Assembly: GCA_020632475.1 (NCBI GenBank)
Contig: JACKFM010000001.1
Coordinates: forward strand, 186,001-250,000
DNA length: 64,000 bases
Reading direction: 5' to 3'
Source: Candidatus Omnitrophota bacterium
Lineage (GTDB): Bacteria > Omnitrophota > Omnitrophia > Omnitrophales > Aquincolibacteriaceae
In this document: positions 1-8,138 of the stretch, piece after piece
Layout of the letters: the number at the start of each line of letters is the position of its first letter
How positions within the stretch are numbered: the stretch's first letter is position 1
Made by a program: the position numbers and the translations under genes
Notes under the pieces: generated by a model
Seen by the model: only the letters and a program-made list of their open reading frames with translations
Databases searched by the model: none
Told to the model about the DNA's origin: nothing

Positions 1-1
1 T

Positions 2-499
2 GAGATTATCCGTGAACTGGAAACCGGGAAAAAAGTTGCGCTCGTTTCAGACGGCGGTATGCCGCTGATTTCCGACCCCGGTTATCCGCTGGTGCGCAAA
101 GCCATTTATCAAGGGATACGAATTGAAGCCCTGCCGGGCCCGACCGCAGGTGTGACTGCGCTCGCCGCAAGCGGGCTTCCTGCCCATCAATACAGCTTTT
201 TTGGTTTTTTACCGATTAAGGCGGCCGCTAAAACCAAAACTCTGGATGCGGTTAAAGAGCGCGAAGATACGCTTTTGTTTCACGAGTCGCCCTATCGCGT
301 GGTCAAAACCCTTGAGATTATGCTCAGCGTTTTCGGAGACCGCGAGGCGGTTGTCAGCCGCGAAATTTCAAAAAAATTTGAAGAAATTTCACGCGGACAT
401 TTATCGGAATTGATCGAAAAATTCAAAAAGAAAGAACCTAAAGGCGAATTTGTCATTCTGGTCGCAGGCCAGGGGCAAAAAAAAGTACTGAGTGAATAA
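2..499 (+). CDS. rsmI: RsmI, 16S rRNA 2'-O-methyltransferase (partial, 5' end missing)
   Basis: RsmI uses S-adenosylmethionine to methylate the 2'-hydroxyl of C1402 in the 16S rRNA decoding centre. The reading frame is open from base 2, so the N-terminal half of the SAM-binding tetrapyrrole-methylase fold lies outside the window. Visible are the signature around ALVSDGGMPLISDPGYPLV (the family usually has SDAGTPLISDPG, so G and M replace A and T), the GPTAGVTALAASGLP segment and the FHESPYRVVKTL segment. It ends in a lysine-rich tail with a normal TAA stop. About 165 codons are present of a protein usually near 230-290 aa. It is followed by purN after a short gap. Confidence 0.93.
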   Translation, partial: EIIRELETGKKVALVSDGGMPLISDPGYPLVRKAIYQGIRIEALPGPTAGVTALAASGLPAHQYSFFGFLPIKAAAKTKTLDAVKEREDTLLFHESPYRVVKTLEIMLSVFGDREAVVSREISKKFEEISRGHLSELIEKFKKKEPKGEFVILVAGQGQKKVLSE

Positions 500-562
500 G
501 AACAAGAGGTGCCCGGCCTTTTTGACTGCGGAAAAGTGCCTGGCACCCTCTGAACGGTGCAG

Positions 563-1153
563 ATGAAAAAAATAGCGATTTTTGTTTCCGGCAGCGGAAC
601 CAATATGGAGAACCTGATCAAAGAGATCCAGGCCGGGCGTCTGGCTTTTGAACCTGCACTTGTGATCTGTGACAAGCCGGGTGCCAAGGCCCTTGAGCGT
701 GCCGAGGCTTTGGGTGTTGAAGCGGTGCTTGTGGACCGTAAACAATATGACAGTAAAGACGCCTTTGAAAAAGAGATCGACCGGCAGCTGGCATGCCGTG
801 AAGTGGACTACATTATATTAGCCGGCTTTATGCGCATTCTAAGCGAGGATTTTGTCAACCGCCATTTGGGAACAATGATTAATATTCATCCCTCTTATTT
901 GCCGGCATTTCCGGGGGCCCATGGTATTCGTGATGCCTTTGAAGCCCGGGTTTCTGAAACGGGAGTCACTGTTCATTTTGTGATTCCCGAAGTGGATGCC
1001 GGCCCGGTGATTTTGCAACGCAAGATTCCTATCCATTCAGACGATACTCTTGAAAGTTTGGAGACCAGGATTCATGCTGAGGAGTATAAAATTTATCCCG
1101 AGGCCCTGAAATTGGTGGCCGAAGGAAAAAGTTCTTTTAAAAAACCGACTTAA
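563..1153 (+). CDS. purN: PurN, phosphoribosylglycinamide formyltransferase
   Basis: It transfers a formyl group from 10-formyltetrahydrofolate to GAR, the third step of de novo purine synthesis, in the cytosol. The start shows the phosphate-binding SGSGTNMENL loop. The active-site block NIHPSYLPAFPGAHGIRDAF holds the catalytic Asn-His pair. The motif TGVTVHFVIPEVDAGPVILQ supplies the catalytic Asp. At 196 aa it matches the family. I place the start at the ATG at 563; an in-frame GTG at 557 would add two residues, and neither has a clear Shine-Dalgarno sequence. The next gene starts 5 nt after its stop, so purN and the kinase gene may be cotranscribed. Confidence 0.95.
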   Translation: MKKIAIFVSGSGTNMENLIKEIQAGRLAFEPALVICDKPGAKALERAEALGVEAVLVDRKQYDSKDAFEKEIDRQLACREVDYIILAGFMRILSEDFVNRHLGTMINIHPSYLPAFPGAHGIRDAFEARVSETGVTVHFVIPEVDAGPVILQRKIPIHSDDTLESLETRIHAEEYKIYPEALKLVAEGKSSFKKPT

Positions 1154-1158
1154 GAAAA

Positions 1159-3954
1159 ATGCCAAGCAATCTTATCTTTTGCCTATTAGCGCTGATTTGT
1201 ACAACGGGGGTTTTTGCGATTGACCTGCTGACCCCTCTTGGTATTTCTATCGGCGCCCTTCACAGCCTTGCCATTCTGATTGCCTTGCGCTCCACCCGCT
1301 ATTATTGCACCCTGATTATCTCGTTCATTTCGTCCGTATTTATTTTCGCCGCCTTTGTTCTGCTCAAAGACACAGCGGATATGCAGATGTTCGAGATCAT
1401 TATCAATCGATGTATCTCGCTTGCGATTGTCTGGAGTGTGGCTTTGCTGGGCCTGAAAAGCAAAATCGAAAAAGATCAGGATGCGCTTAATCGCCAGACC
1501 ATTACCAGGCAGAAAAAGGCTTTGGATGAATATGCCCTGGTCTGTGAGTTGGACGGGGACGGTCATATCCTTCAAGCGAATGAGTTGTTCTGCAAAGTTC
1601 TGAACTTTCGGGCGAGTGAACTCCAGGGACAGGATTATCGCAAAGTTTGTCCTGATTTTAAAACAAAATTCAGATTTCTGGATATTTATCCTCTTTTGAA
1701 AAGTGATCAGATTTGGAGGCATGAACTTGAGCTGCAAACAAAAGAGGGCGTGAATCATTGGGCCGATGTTTCTTTCATTCCATTGCTGAGAGCTAAGGGA
1801 GAACTTAAATCCTGTCTGGCCATTCATATTCTTGTGACCGAACGCAAACGGATGATTCAGAAACTTTTTAAGCAGAATCAATTGCTTGAGATTGCGCAAG
1901 CCATTACGACAACGATCAACGATGCCGCTAATACCCATGAGGCCTTTCAAACGGCGTTGAACCAAATCTGCCGTTTCATCGAGTGGCCCGTGGGGCATGT
2001 CTATATGGAAAACGAGGATACGCCGAGGCGTCTGGAATCCTGTGGTATTTGGTATCTGCACGATGCTCAACGGTATAAAGACTTTAAGGCTGTGACCGAA
2101 CAAACCAATCTTGAGCGCGGTGACGGGCTTCCCCAAAAGGTTTGGGCTGACAATAAACCCTTGTGGGTTGAAGACGTTTCGAATTCAGAGGTTTTTTTAA
2201 GAAGAGGCGCGGCCCGGGCGGCGGGAATTTTTACGGGGATGTCTTTTCCGGTTTCAATCGGGAGTGAGAGCGTTGCGGTTTTCGAATTTTATACGACTGA
2301 AAGAATCCCTAAAGATCAAATGATGCTCGATTTTTTTGTGATTATCGGAAATCAATTGAGCCGTTTGATTGAGCGTAAACGGTCCGAAGAAATAGTGTGG
2401 GCCGGCGAAAAGAAACTGCGTTCAATCATCGAAACTGCAAGCGACGCCTTTGTCTCAATGGATGTCCAGGGAAAGGTGGTTGATTGGAACCACCGGGCTG
2501 AAGAAATTTTTGGGTGGAACCGGGCTGAAGTTTTGGGGCGCTCTTTGCCCGAAATTATGGTTCCCGAGCCGTCCAGGCAGGCATGTCATGACGGGATGAA
2601 AAGATATTTAAAGACCGGTCACAGCGTGGTGTTGCACAAACGCCATGAAGTTACCGCCATTCGAAAATCCGGAGAAGAATTTCCCGTGGAACTTTCGATA
2701 TGGCCGCTCGGAGAAGGTCAGGAAACCGTCTTTCACGCCTTCATCCAGGATATTAGTCAGAGAAAAAGTCTTGAAGCGCAGTTTTTACAATCTCAGAAAA
2801 TGGAAGGTGTCGGCAAACTGGCAGGCGGTATTGCCCATGATTTCAATAATATTCTCACCTCATTAATGGGTAATAGTGCTTTTTTAAAGAGAAAAATCGA
2901 TAAGCTTGATCCCGATCAGGGCCAGGCGATGGCGGTTGAGATCGAAGAAATTATCAAAGCGGCTAAACGCGCCGAACAGTTGACCGGCCAGCTTTTGGCT
3001 TTTTCGCGCAGACAAATGATGCAGATTCAAAACATTGACGTCAATGAGCTGGTCAAGAACCTGCAGGGGATGCTTGAGCGTCTGATTGGTGAAAATATTA
3101 AACTGAATTTAACCTATGCCCCCGCCGGTGTTTTTGCGCGGGCCGATTATGGGCAGCTTGAACAGGTGCTGGTCAACCTTGTAATTAATGCGCGTGATGC
3201 TTTGCCCTCAGGCGGACACATTCATATCCGGATTCAGGACGACGTGGTGGTCGAACAGAACTATGTGCTTGATTATGCAAGAACTTCGTATGAACACTAT
3301 GCTTTAATCAGCGTGAGTGATGACGGCTGCGGAATGTCCGAAGAGGTAAGGCGGCAGATTTTTGAACCGTTCTTTACGACAAAAGAAAAAGGCAAGGGAA
3401 CGGGCTTGGGACTTTCGACCAGTTTTGGGATTATCAAGCAGTTCGGAGGTTCCATTACCTGTTATAGCGAAGTCGGCCGCGGAACCATTTTTAAAATCTA
3501 TTTACAAAAGGCCTCAGACGACTCCCAGGGAAAACAGAATGCGTCATTGCCGCAGGAAAATGAATCCGCGGCCTCGCCTGAAAATATATCGGTGATGATC
3601 GTCGAGGACGATGATGCGATCAGGGATTTTGTGGTTGAGGCTTTAAAATCCCACGGATATAAGACATTGCAGGCACGTAACGGGGCCGAGGCTTTAAAGG
3701 CATTAGCCGAGATGGACGAAAAAGGAGTTGATCTTGTTTTTTCCGATGTTATTATGCCTGTCATGGGCGGATGTGAATTGGCGCAGGCGGTTAGAACACG
3801 TTTTCCCAAAACCAAGGTGCTTCTGACCAGCGGTTACACCGGTGATCACGATATGCTCCAGGGTGAGTTGGATTCTCAGGTTTCGATTTTGCCCAAACCG
3901 TATACCGAAGAGCAAATGATTGTTAAAATCAAAGCACTTCTCCATAACCAGTGA
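1159..3954 (+). CDS. Hybrid sensor histidine kinase (TM-PAS-GAF-PAS-HisKA-HATPase-REC)
   Basis: A membrane-bound two-component kinase of 931 aa. Residues 1-100 form about four hydrophobic segments with very short loops. A PAS-like domain follows (about 117-227), then a GAF domain (about 247-404) and a second PAS (about 418-537, with the core VVDWNHRAEEIFGWNRAEVLG). The HisKA H-box contains GGIAHDFNN near residue 559. The HATPase has the N-box NLVINARDAL, the G1 box DDGCGM and the G2 box GKGTGLGLS near 745. The C-terminal receiver (about 810-925) has acidic residues VEDDD and a phospho-acceptor Asp near 862 in FSDVIMP, plus the conserved Lys in LPKPY. A single-receiver gene overlaps or abuts the stop and is the obvious partner. 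The signal sensed is unknown. Confidence 0.93.
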   Translation: MPSNLIFCLLALICTTGVFAIDLLTPLGISIGALHSLAILIALRSTRYYCTLIISFISSVFIFAAFVLLKDTADMQMFEIIINRCISLAIVWSVALLGLKSKIEKDQDALNRQTITRQKKALDEYALVCELDGDGHILQANELFCKVLNFRASELQGQDYRKVCPDFKTKFRFLDIYPLLKSDQIWRHELELQTKEGVNHWADVSFIPLLRAKGELKSCLAIHILVTERKRMIQKLFKQNQLLEIAQAITTTINDAANTHEAFQTALNQICRFIEWPVGHVYMENEDTPRRLESCGIWYLHDAQRYKDFKAVTEQTNLERGDGLPQKVWADNKPLWVEDVSNSEVFLRRGAARAAGIFTGMSFPVSIGSESVAVFEFYTTERIPKDQMMLDFFVIIGNQLSRLIERKRSEEIVWAGEKKLRSIIETASDAFVSMDVQGKVVDWNHRAEEIFGWNRAEVLGRSLPEIMVPEPSRQACHDGMKRYLKTGHSVVLHKRHEVTAIRKSGEEFPVELSIWPLGEGQETVFHAFIQDISQRKSLEAQFLQSQKMEGVGKLAGGIAHDFNNILTSLMGNSAFLKRKIDKLDPDQGQAMAVEIEEIIKAAKRAEQLTGQLLAFSRRQMMQIQNIDVNELVKNLQGMLERLIGENIKLNLTYAPAGVFARADYGQLEQVLVNLVINARDALPSGGHIHIRIQDDVVVEQNYVLDYARTSYEHYALISVSDDGCGMSEEVRRQIFEPFFTTKEKGKGTGLGLSTSFGIIKQFGGSITCYSEVGRGTIFKIYLQKASDDSQGKQNASLPQENESAASPENISVMIVEDDDAIRDFVVEALKSHGYKTLQARNGAEALKALAEMDEKGVDLVFSDVIMPVMGGCELAQAVRTRFPKTKVLLTSGYTGDHDMLQGELDSQVSILPKPYTEEQMIVKIKALLHNQ

Positions 3955-3956
3955 GG

Positions 3957-4349
3957 ATGATATCGAACATGGAAAACCAGGCAAAAAAAATTCTGGTCAT
4001 TGATGACGACACAAGTATCTGTGACATGCTCACCCGTTTTTTTCAGATGGAAAATTTTGAGGTGATGATTGCCCATGACGGCATCAAAGGCCTTGAATTT
4101 GTTAAAAATCATAAACCCGATTTAATTATGCTCGATGTCAGCATGCCTTCCATGGGCGGTATCTCGTTTTATCATAATCTTGCCAGTGTCTATGATGCTT
4201 CCCGTCAGTTACCTGTCCTTGTCATGAGCGGACAGCCCGCCTTCAGCAATGTTTTTGAAGGGCTTAAAATCGAGGGCTTCATTAAAAAACCGTTCGATCT
4301 GGATGAACTTTTAATCCGGGTGAAGAAGATTTTAAATAAGGTTTCTTAA
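3957..4349 (+). CDS. Single-domain response regulator (receiver only)
   Basis: A CheY-like receiver with no output domain. It has the acidic pocket VIDDDTS, the phospho-acceptor Asp in LIMLDVSMP, the Ser/Thr switch in VLVMSGQ and the Lys in GFIKKPFD. It begins at the end of the hybrid kinase gene. Possible starts are a GTG at 3951 overlapping the kinase TGA, an ATG at 3957 and an ATG at 3969; a GAGG at 3953 could serve the last. Coupling to the upstream kinase suggests a phosphorelay, but the downstream target cannot be read from the sequence. No terminator is obvious before the eno promoter. Confidence 0.9.
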   Translation: MISNMENQAKKILVIDDDTSICDMLTRFFQMENFEVMIAHDGIKGLEFVKNHKPDLIMLDVSMPSMGGISFYHNLASVYDASRQLPVLVMSGQPAFSNVFEGLKIEGFIKKPFDLDELLIRVKKILNKVS

Positions 4350-4396
4350 GCCGCACCCGCTTTTCGTTCAAATCTTTTTTACGGCAAAACCGTGCC

Positions 4397-4425
4397 TGGA
4401 CAAATTCGTCCCGTTTCCTTATAAT
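4397..4425 (+). promoter_or_regulatory. Sigma70-type promoter of eno
   Basis: TGGACA (4397-4402), a 17-bp spacer and a perfect TATAAT (4420-4425). Transcription would begin near 4432, giving a leader of about 70 nt with AAAGGA ahead of the enolase ATG. It gives eno its own expression apart from the kinase pair. Confidence 0.7.
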
Positions 4426-4486
4426 TCACGTCTTAATGCACTCATTCATCATCCCAAGCTCGGATTTCTAAGTCAGAGCCGGATAA

Positions 4487-6192
<1,706 letters not shown>

Positions 6193-6251
6193 GCGTATTG
6201 AAACATCTGTTTCAATGCTGTGCAGTAAATACGGAATTAGAATTGATTAAT

Positions 6252-6286
6252 AAAAAGCCCGATTCAGAAATGAGTCGGGCTTTTTT
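6252..6286 (+). terminator. Rho-independent terminator after eno-ftsB
   Basis: Stem AAAAAGCCCGA / TCGGGCTTTTT with a 12-nt loop, ending in a run of six T. It is well placed to end the eno-ftsB-like transcript and reads as a hairpin in both directions. Confidence 0.85.
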
Positions 6287-6341
6287 ATTTGGCAGCCCCA
6301 CTCCGCTTCTTCGAAGCTTCGGGGACAACCAGTTCTAAAAG

Positions 6342-6373
6342 AAAAACCCAGGTTCAAAAGAACCTGGGTTTTT
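6342..6373. terminator. Bidirectional terminator hairpin
   Basis: AAAAACCCAGGTTC, a four-A loop, then GAACCTGGGTTTTT: a perfect 14-bp stem with A and T runs on its two sides. An outer stem (6329-6336 with 6378-6386, CCAGTTCT/AGAACTGG) extends it. On the minus strand it immediately follows the tRNA 3'-end fragment at 6384-6404, as the terminator at 6586-6624 follows the intact tRNA. Confidence 0.8.
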
Positions 6374-6383
6374 ATTAAGAACT

Positions 6384-6404
6384 GGTAGCGGGGTCAGGAT
6401 TTGG
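6384..6404 (-). repeat. Duplicated tRNA-fMet 3' end (att-like fragment)
   Basis: These 21 bases are identical to the 3' end of the intact tRNA-fMet gene (6627-6647), comprising part of the T-arm, the 3' acceptor strand and the encoded CCA. The remaining tRNA is absent. The 11-bp word GTCAGGATTTG also occurs inverted near 6563-6573, so the roughly 180 bp between (6392-6573) has short terminal inverted repeats. It could be an attachment-site scar, a small insertion or a tRNA relic; no integrase is present. Confidence 0.65.
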
Positions 6405-6585
6405 CGCCGCCAGACTTTTAGGCGCTTTACTGCAACACTTCGCTACGCTCAGTAGCTTCGTAAAGCAAAAGCCTTCCGGTCGGCCATTCGAAACCTCATA
6501 GGATTGTCGGCGCTTCTAGACGGCGCGCCTCCGTTAATCAATTGGCTTCGGTTTCTCTCTTCAAATCCTGACTTTCAGTACAAAT

Positions 6586-6624
6586 AAAAAAATCCGCCAG
6601 GGCTAAAAGCCCTAACGGATCTTT
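6586..6624 (-). terminator. Terminator of tRNA-fMet
   Basis: On the minus strand directly after the encoded CCA: a hairpin with GATCCGTTAGGGC paired to GCCCTGGCGGAT, followed by seven T. It closes the tRNA transcription unit. Confidence 0.8.
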
Positions 6625-6626
6625 AT

Positions 6627-6898
6627 TGGTAGCGGGGTCAGGATTTGAACCTGAGACCTTTGGGTTATGCTTACCACTACAGCTTTCACTGCCCTTACAG
6701 TTTGTGGTCTGGACTATACCTTCATCCTTTTCAGGATGCCTGCCATCTAGTCTCTACACCTTTCCGGCTTTTGACCGGACTTGGCTCGGTATTACCATTT
6801 AAAAGGCTTCACCGAATTTGACAAGTCATCTTCCCATGCATTGCTGCACGGACGCCCAATACTGAGCCCAACGAGCTACCGAGCTGCTCCACCCCGCG
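6627..6898 (-). tRNA. Initiator tRNA-fMet(CAU), split by a group I intron
   Basis: On the minus strand the 5' exon is 6898-6865 (34 nt) and the 3' exon is 6669-6627 (43 nt, CCA encoded). Joined, they give a 77-nt tRNA whose loop reads CTCATAA with anticodon CAU. Initiator hallmarks are present: no Watson-Crick pair at 1-72 (C1 opposite U72), three G-C pairs at the base of the anticodon stem (GGG/CCC) and the start CGCGGGGTGGAGCAG, nearly identical to other bacterial initiator tRNAs. The acceptor stem GCGGGG/CCCCGC is intact. No second initiator tRNA is seen in the window. If this is the only copy, all protein synthesis depends on splicing. Confidence 0.95.
6670..6864 (-). other. Group I self-splicing intron in tRNA-fMet
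   Basis: A 195-nt intron between U33 and C34 of the tRNA. A P1 helix forms between exon/intron GCU|CA and internal guide UGGGC, placing the splice-site U opposite a G, the hallmark U.G pair. The intron ends in G (GGTAAG|CAT). The core matches tRNA-type introns of the cyanobacterial tRNA-Leu class (IC3): GGTAATACCGAGCCAAG for the P4/P6 region, then GGTGTAGAGACTA pairing with TATAGTCC to build P3/P7. It holds no ORF. Self-splicing group I introns in initiator tRNA are known from cyanobacteria. The related endonuclease gene lies outside, at 7124-7552. Confidence 0.92.
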
Positions 6899-6924
6899 TC
6901 GTAATTTTTGATTTGGAGATGTGT

Positions 6925-6953
6925 ATTGTACGGTATTATAGTAGCCATATCAA
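6925..6953 (-). promoter_or_regulatory. Promoter of tRNA-fMet
   Basis: On the minus strand TTGATA (6953-6948), a 17-bp spacer and TACAAT (6930-6925), about 26 nt before the tRNA 5' end. A second TATAAT lies inside the spacer region. The -35 box is part of a 19-bp palindrome, TATCAAG-TTATA-CTTGATA (6948-6966), which could be an operator or merely structural. Confidence 0.65.
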
Positions 6954-7097
6954 GTTATACTTGATAACTTAAAATCAGTTTAATTTCGGTAAATGATAAG
7001 GGTTGCGGGCGCACTTAGACATCATTGTTCGTCCCGCGGAAAAGCCGGAAAAATCCTACCAGGCCTTATTGCTGCTTCAAGCAGTAGACACGTCTTG

Positions 7098-7117
7098 CCC
7101 TCCAAACACAAGGAGGG
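7098..7117 (+). promoter_or_regulatory. Hairpin masking the ribosome binding site of the endonuclease gene
   Basis: CCCTCC (7098-7103) can pair with GGAGGG (7112-7117), the Shine-Dalgarno sequence 6 nt before the ATG at 7124, across an 8-nt loop. A second small hairpin (CTGCTT/AAGCAG, near 7071-7085) lies just upstream. A masked ribosome site would keep translation of a toxic nuclease low; that role is inference. Confidence 0.55.
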
Positions 7118-7123
7118 ATTTGT

Positions 7124-7552
7124 ATGTTTCCAACAGACACAAAACTTAAAGCCGATATCGCTGAAAGCGCTGTTGTGACAGCTTTACTCAAGAGGGGCTT
7201 TCGTGTTCTTCGTCCGGTGGGTGACCGCTTGCCTTATGATCTGGCAGTTGAAATTAAACAGAAATTTTTAAGAATACAAGTCAAGAGTGCCTGGAAAAGC
7301 TCTCATTTTTATACCGTCGACAGCAGAAGAACGAAAACAAACCGGCGCAGCATGAAACGGCAGAGATATGAATACGATGATTTTGACTTTGCGATTTTGT
7401 ATATCGAAGACAAAGATGCTTTTTATGTCATGCCCGTAGAAATTTTTGTATCATTCAAAAGCGGCATTGCTCTTGTTGAAGATGAAACAAGGCAGCGAAG
7501 GCCCAAATCGTATCGTTATCGTGAAGCTTGGGGGCTATTAACAGCAGCCTAA
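7124..7552 (+). CDS. PD-(D/E)XK homing-endonuclease-like protein (I-Ssp6803I family)
   Basis: A 142-aa protein resembling the group I intron-associated PD-(D/E)XK endonucleases, whose founding member I-Ssp6803I is encoded in the tRNA-fMet intron of Synechocystis and cuts intronless tRNA-fMet genes. Catalytic candidates are Glu14 in the first helix, Asp39 in LPYDL, and Gln52/Lys54 in RIQVKSAW; Q in place of the second acid fits this family. The rest is basic, with an RRTKTNRR stretch suited to DNA binding. It has a strong Shine-Dalgarno sequence inside a hairpin. The gene is free-standing, 225 bp upstream of the tRNA 5' end and divergent from it. An alternative is a domesticated nuclease with no homing role. 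Confidence 0.82.
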   Translation: MFPTDTKLKADIAESAVVTALLKRGFRVLRPVGDRLPYDLAVEIKQKFLRIQVKSAWKSSHFYTVDSRRTKTNRRSMKRQRYEYDDFDFAILYIEDKDAFYVMPVEIFVSFKSGIALVEDETRQRRPKSYRYREAWGLLTAA

Positions 7553-8138
7553 GAGGTGGTCGGTACCCTTTAATGCGGATGCTTGGCAAGCCCTTTGTCG
7601 GGGGATATACTACTTTCCAATTAAACGAGGGTTAACCTCTCCCCGCGGGACTTGCCTGCAAGCAGGACGGTTTACCCGCCGGAACGTCAGAGCAGGCGGG
7701 CGTCCCGTAAATTAAAAAACGGAAAGAACTTCAGCTTCTGCTTAAGGCTCTGGATGATTTGCAAGATTTTCTTTCTTACCTGGTTTTCAGTAGAACGATA
7801 CCGGGCACCTAAAAGGCAGGTAAGAGGAGGTAACTGTCATTTTGTTAAACGGTACCATTCGATCAGTCTTCGCAGCATTGAAACTTAATGTTTCAATACG
7901 CTTAGCGGGAACTGGTCGTTCCCGTCTTCGCAGTCCCCGAAGTCTCGAAGAGACGGAGCGGGGCTGACCTGGCTTTTTTACAAATTAGTTGTCCTCGTTG
8001 TTTTCTCCAAAATCTACCATCCCTTTTTTACCTCCTAGGTAGCAATAATAAGTTATAAATTTTTATATATTGATAGTCAATTTGCTTTTTTAAAGTTCTG
8101 TGCTAAGTTTTAATAAAAGGACAAAAAAAGGTTAACAA
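7553..8138. other. Gene-poor stretch with repeats and the promoter region of the next gene
   Basis: No convincing gene. Short open stretches exist but lack start signals. There is a GC-rich inverted segment near 7650-7710, then the palindromic repeat copy 2 (7868-7933). An AT-rich tract (8040-8110, with TATAAA-like words) probably holds the promoter of the 1792-aa protein, whose ATG is preceded by an A-rich AAAAAAAGG site. Confidence 0.6.
7868..7933 (-). repeat. Palindromic repeat, copy 2 (inverted)
   Basis: Reverse-orientation copy of the 6161-6224 element: boundaries CTTCGCAG on both sides, hairpins ATTGAAAC/GTTTCAAT and CGGGAAC/GTTCCCG, and the shared linker GCTAAGCGT. The adjoining CCCCGAAGTCTCGAAGAGACG segment to 7969 also matches, in reverse, the segment near 6292-6331. 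Confidence 0.75.

Noticed and set aside
1186..2136. Long open frame opposite the histidine kinase
   Set aside because: It lies fully inside the well-supported kinase gene on the other strand, with no ribosome site and a composition expected of an antisense shadow.
6392..6573. Integron attC site
   Set aside because: Inverted ends exist, but the core-site sequences of attC and any integron integrase are missing.
7652..7888. Possible small genes between the endonuclease and the giant gene
   Set aside because: Two short frames (one helical-looking, near 7710-7800) lack a start with ribosome site and any family resemblance; the stretch is repeat-rich.
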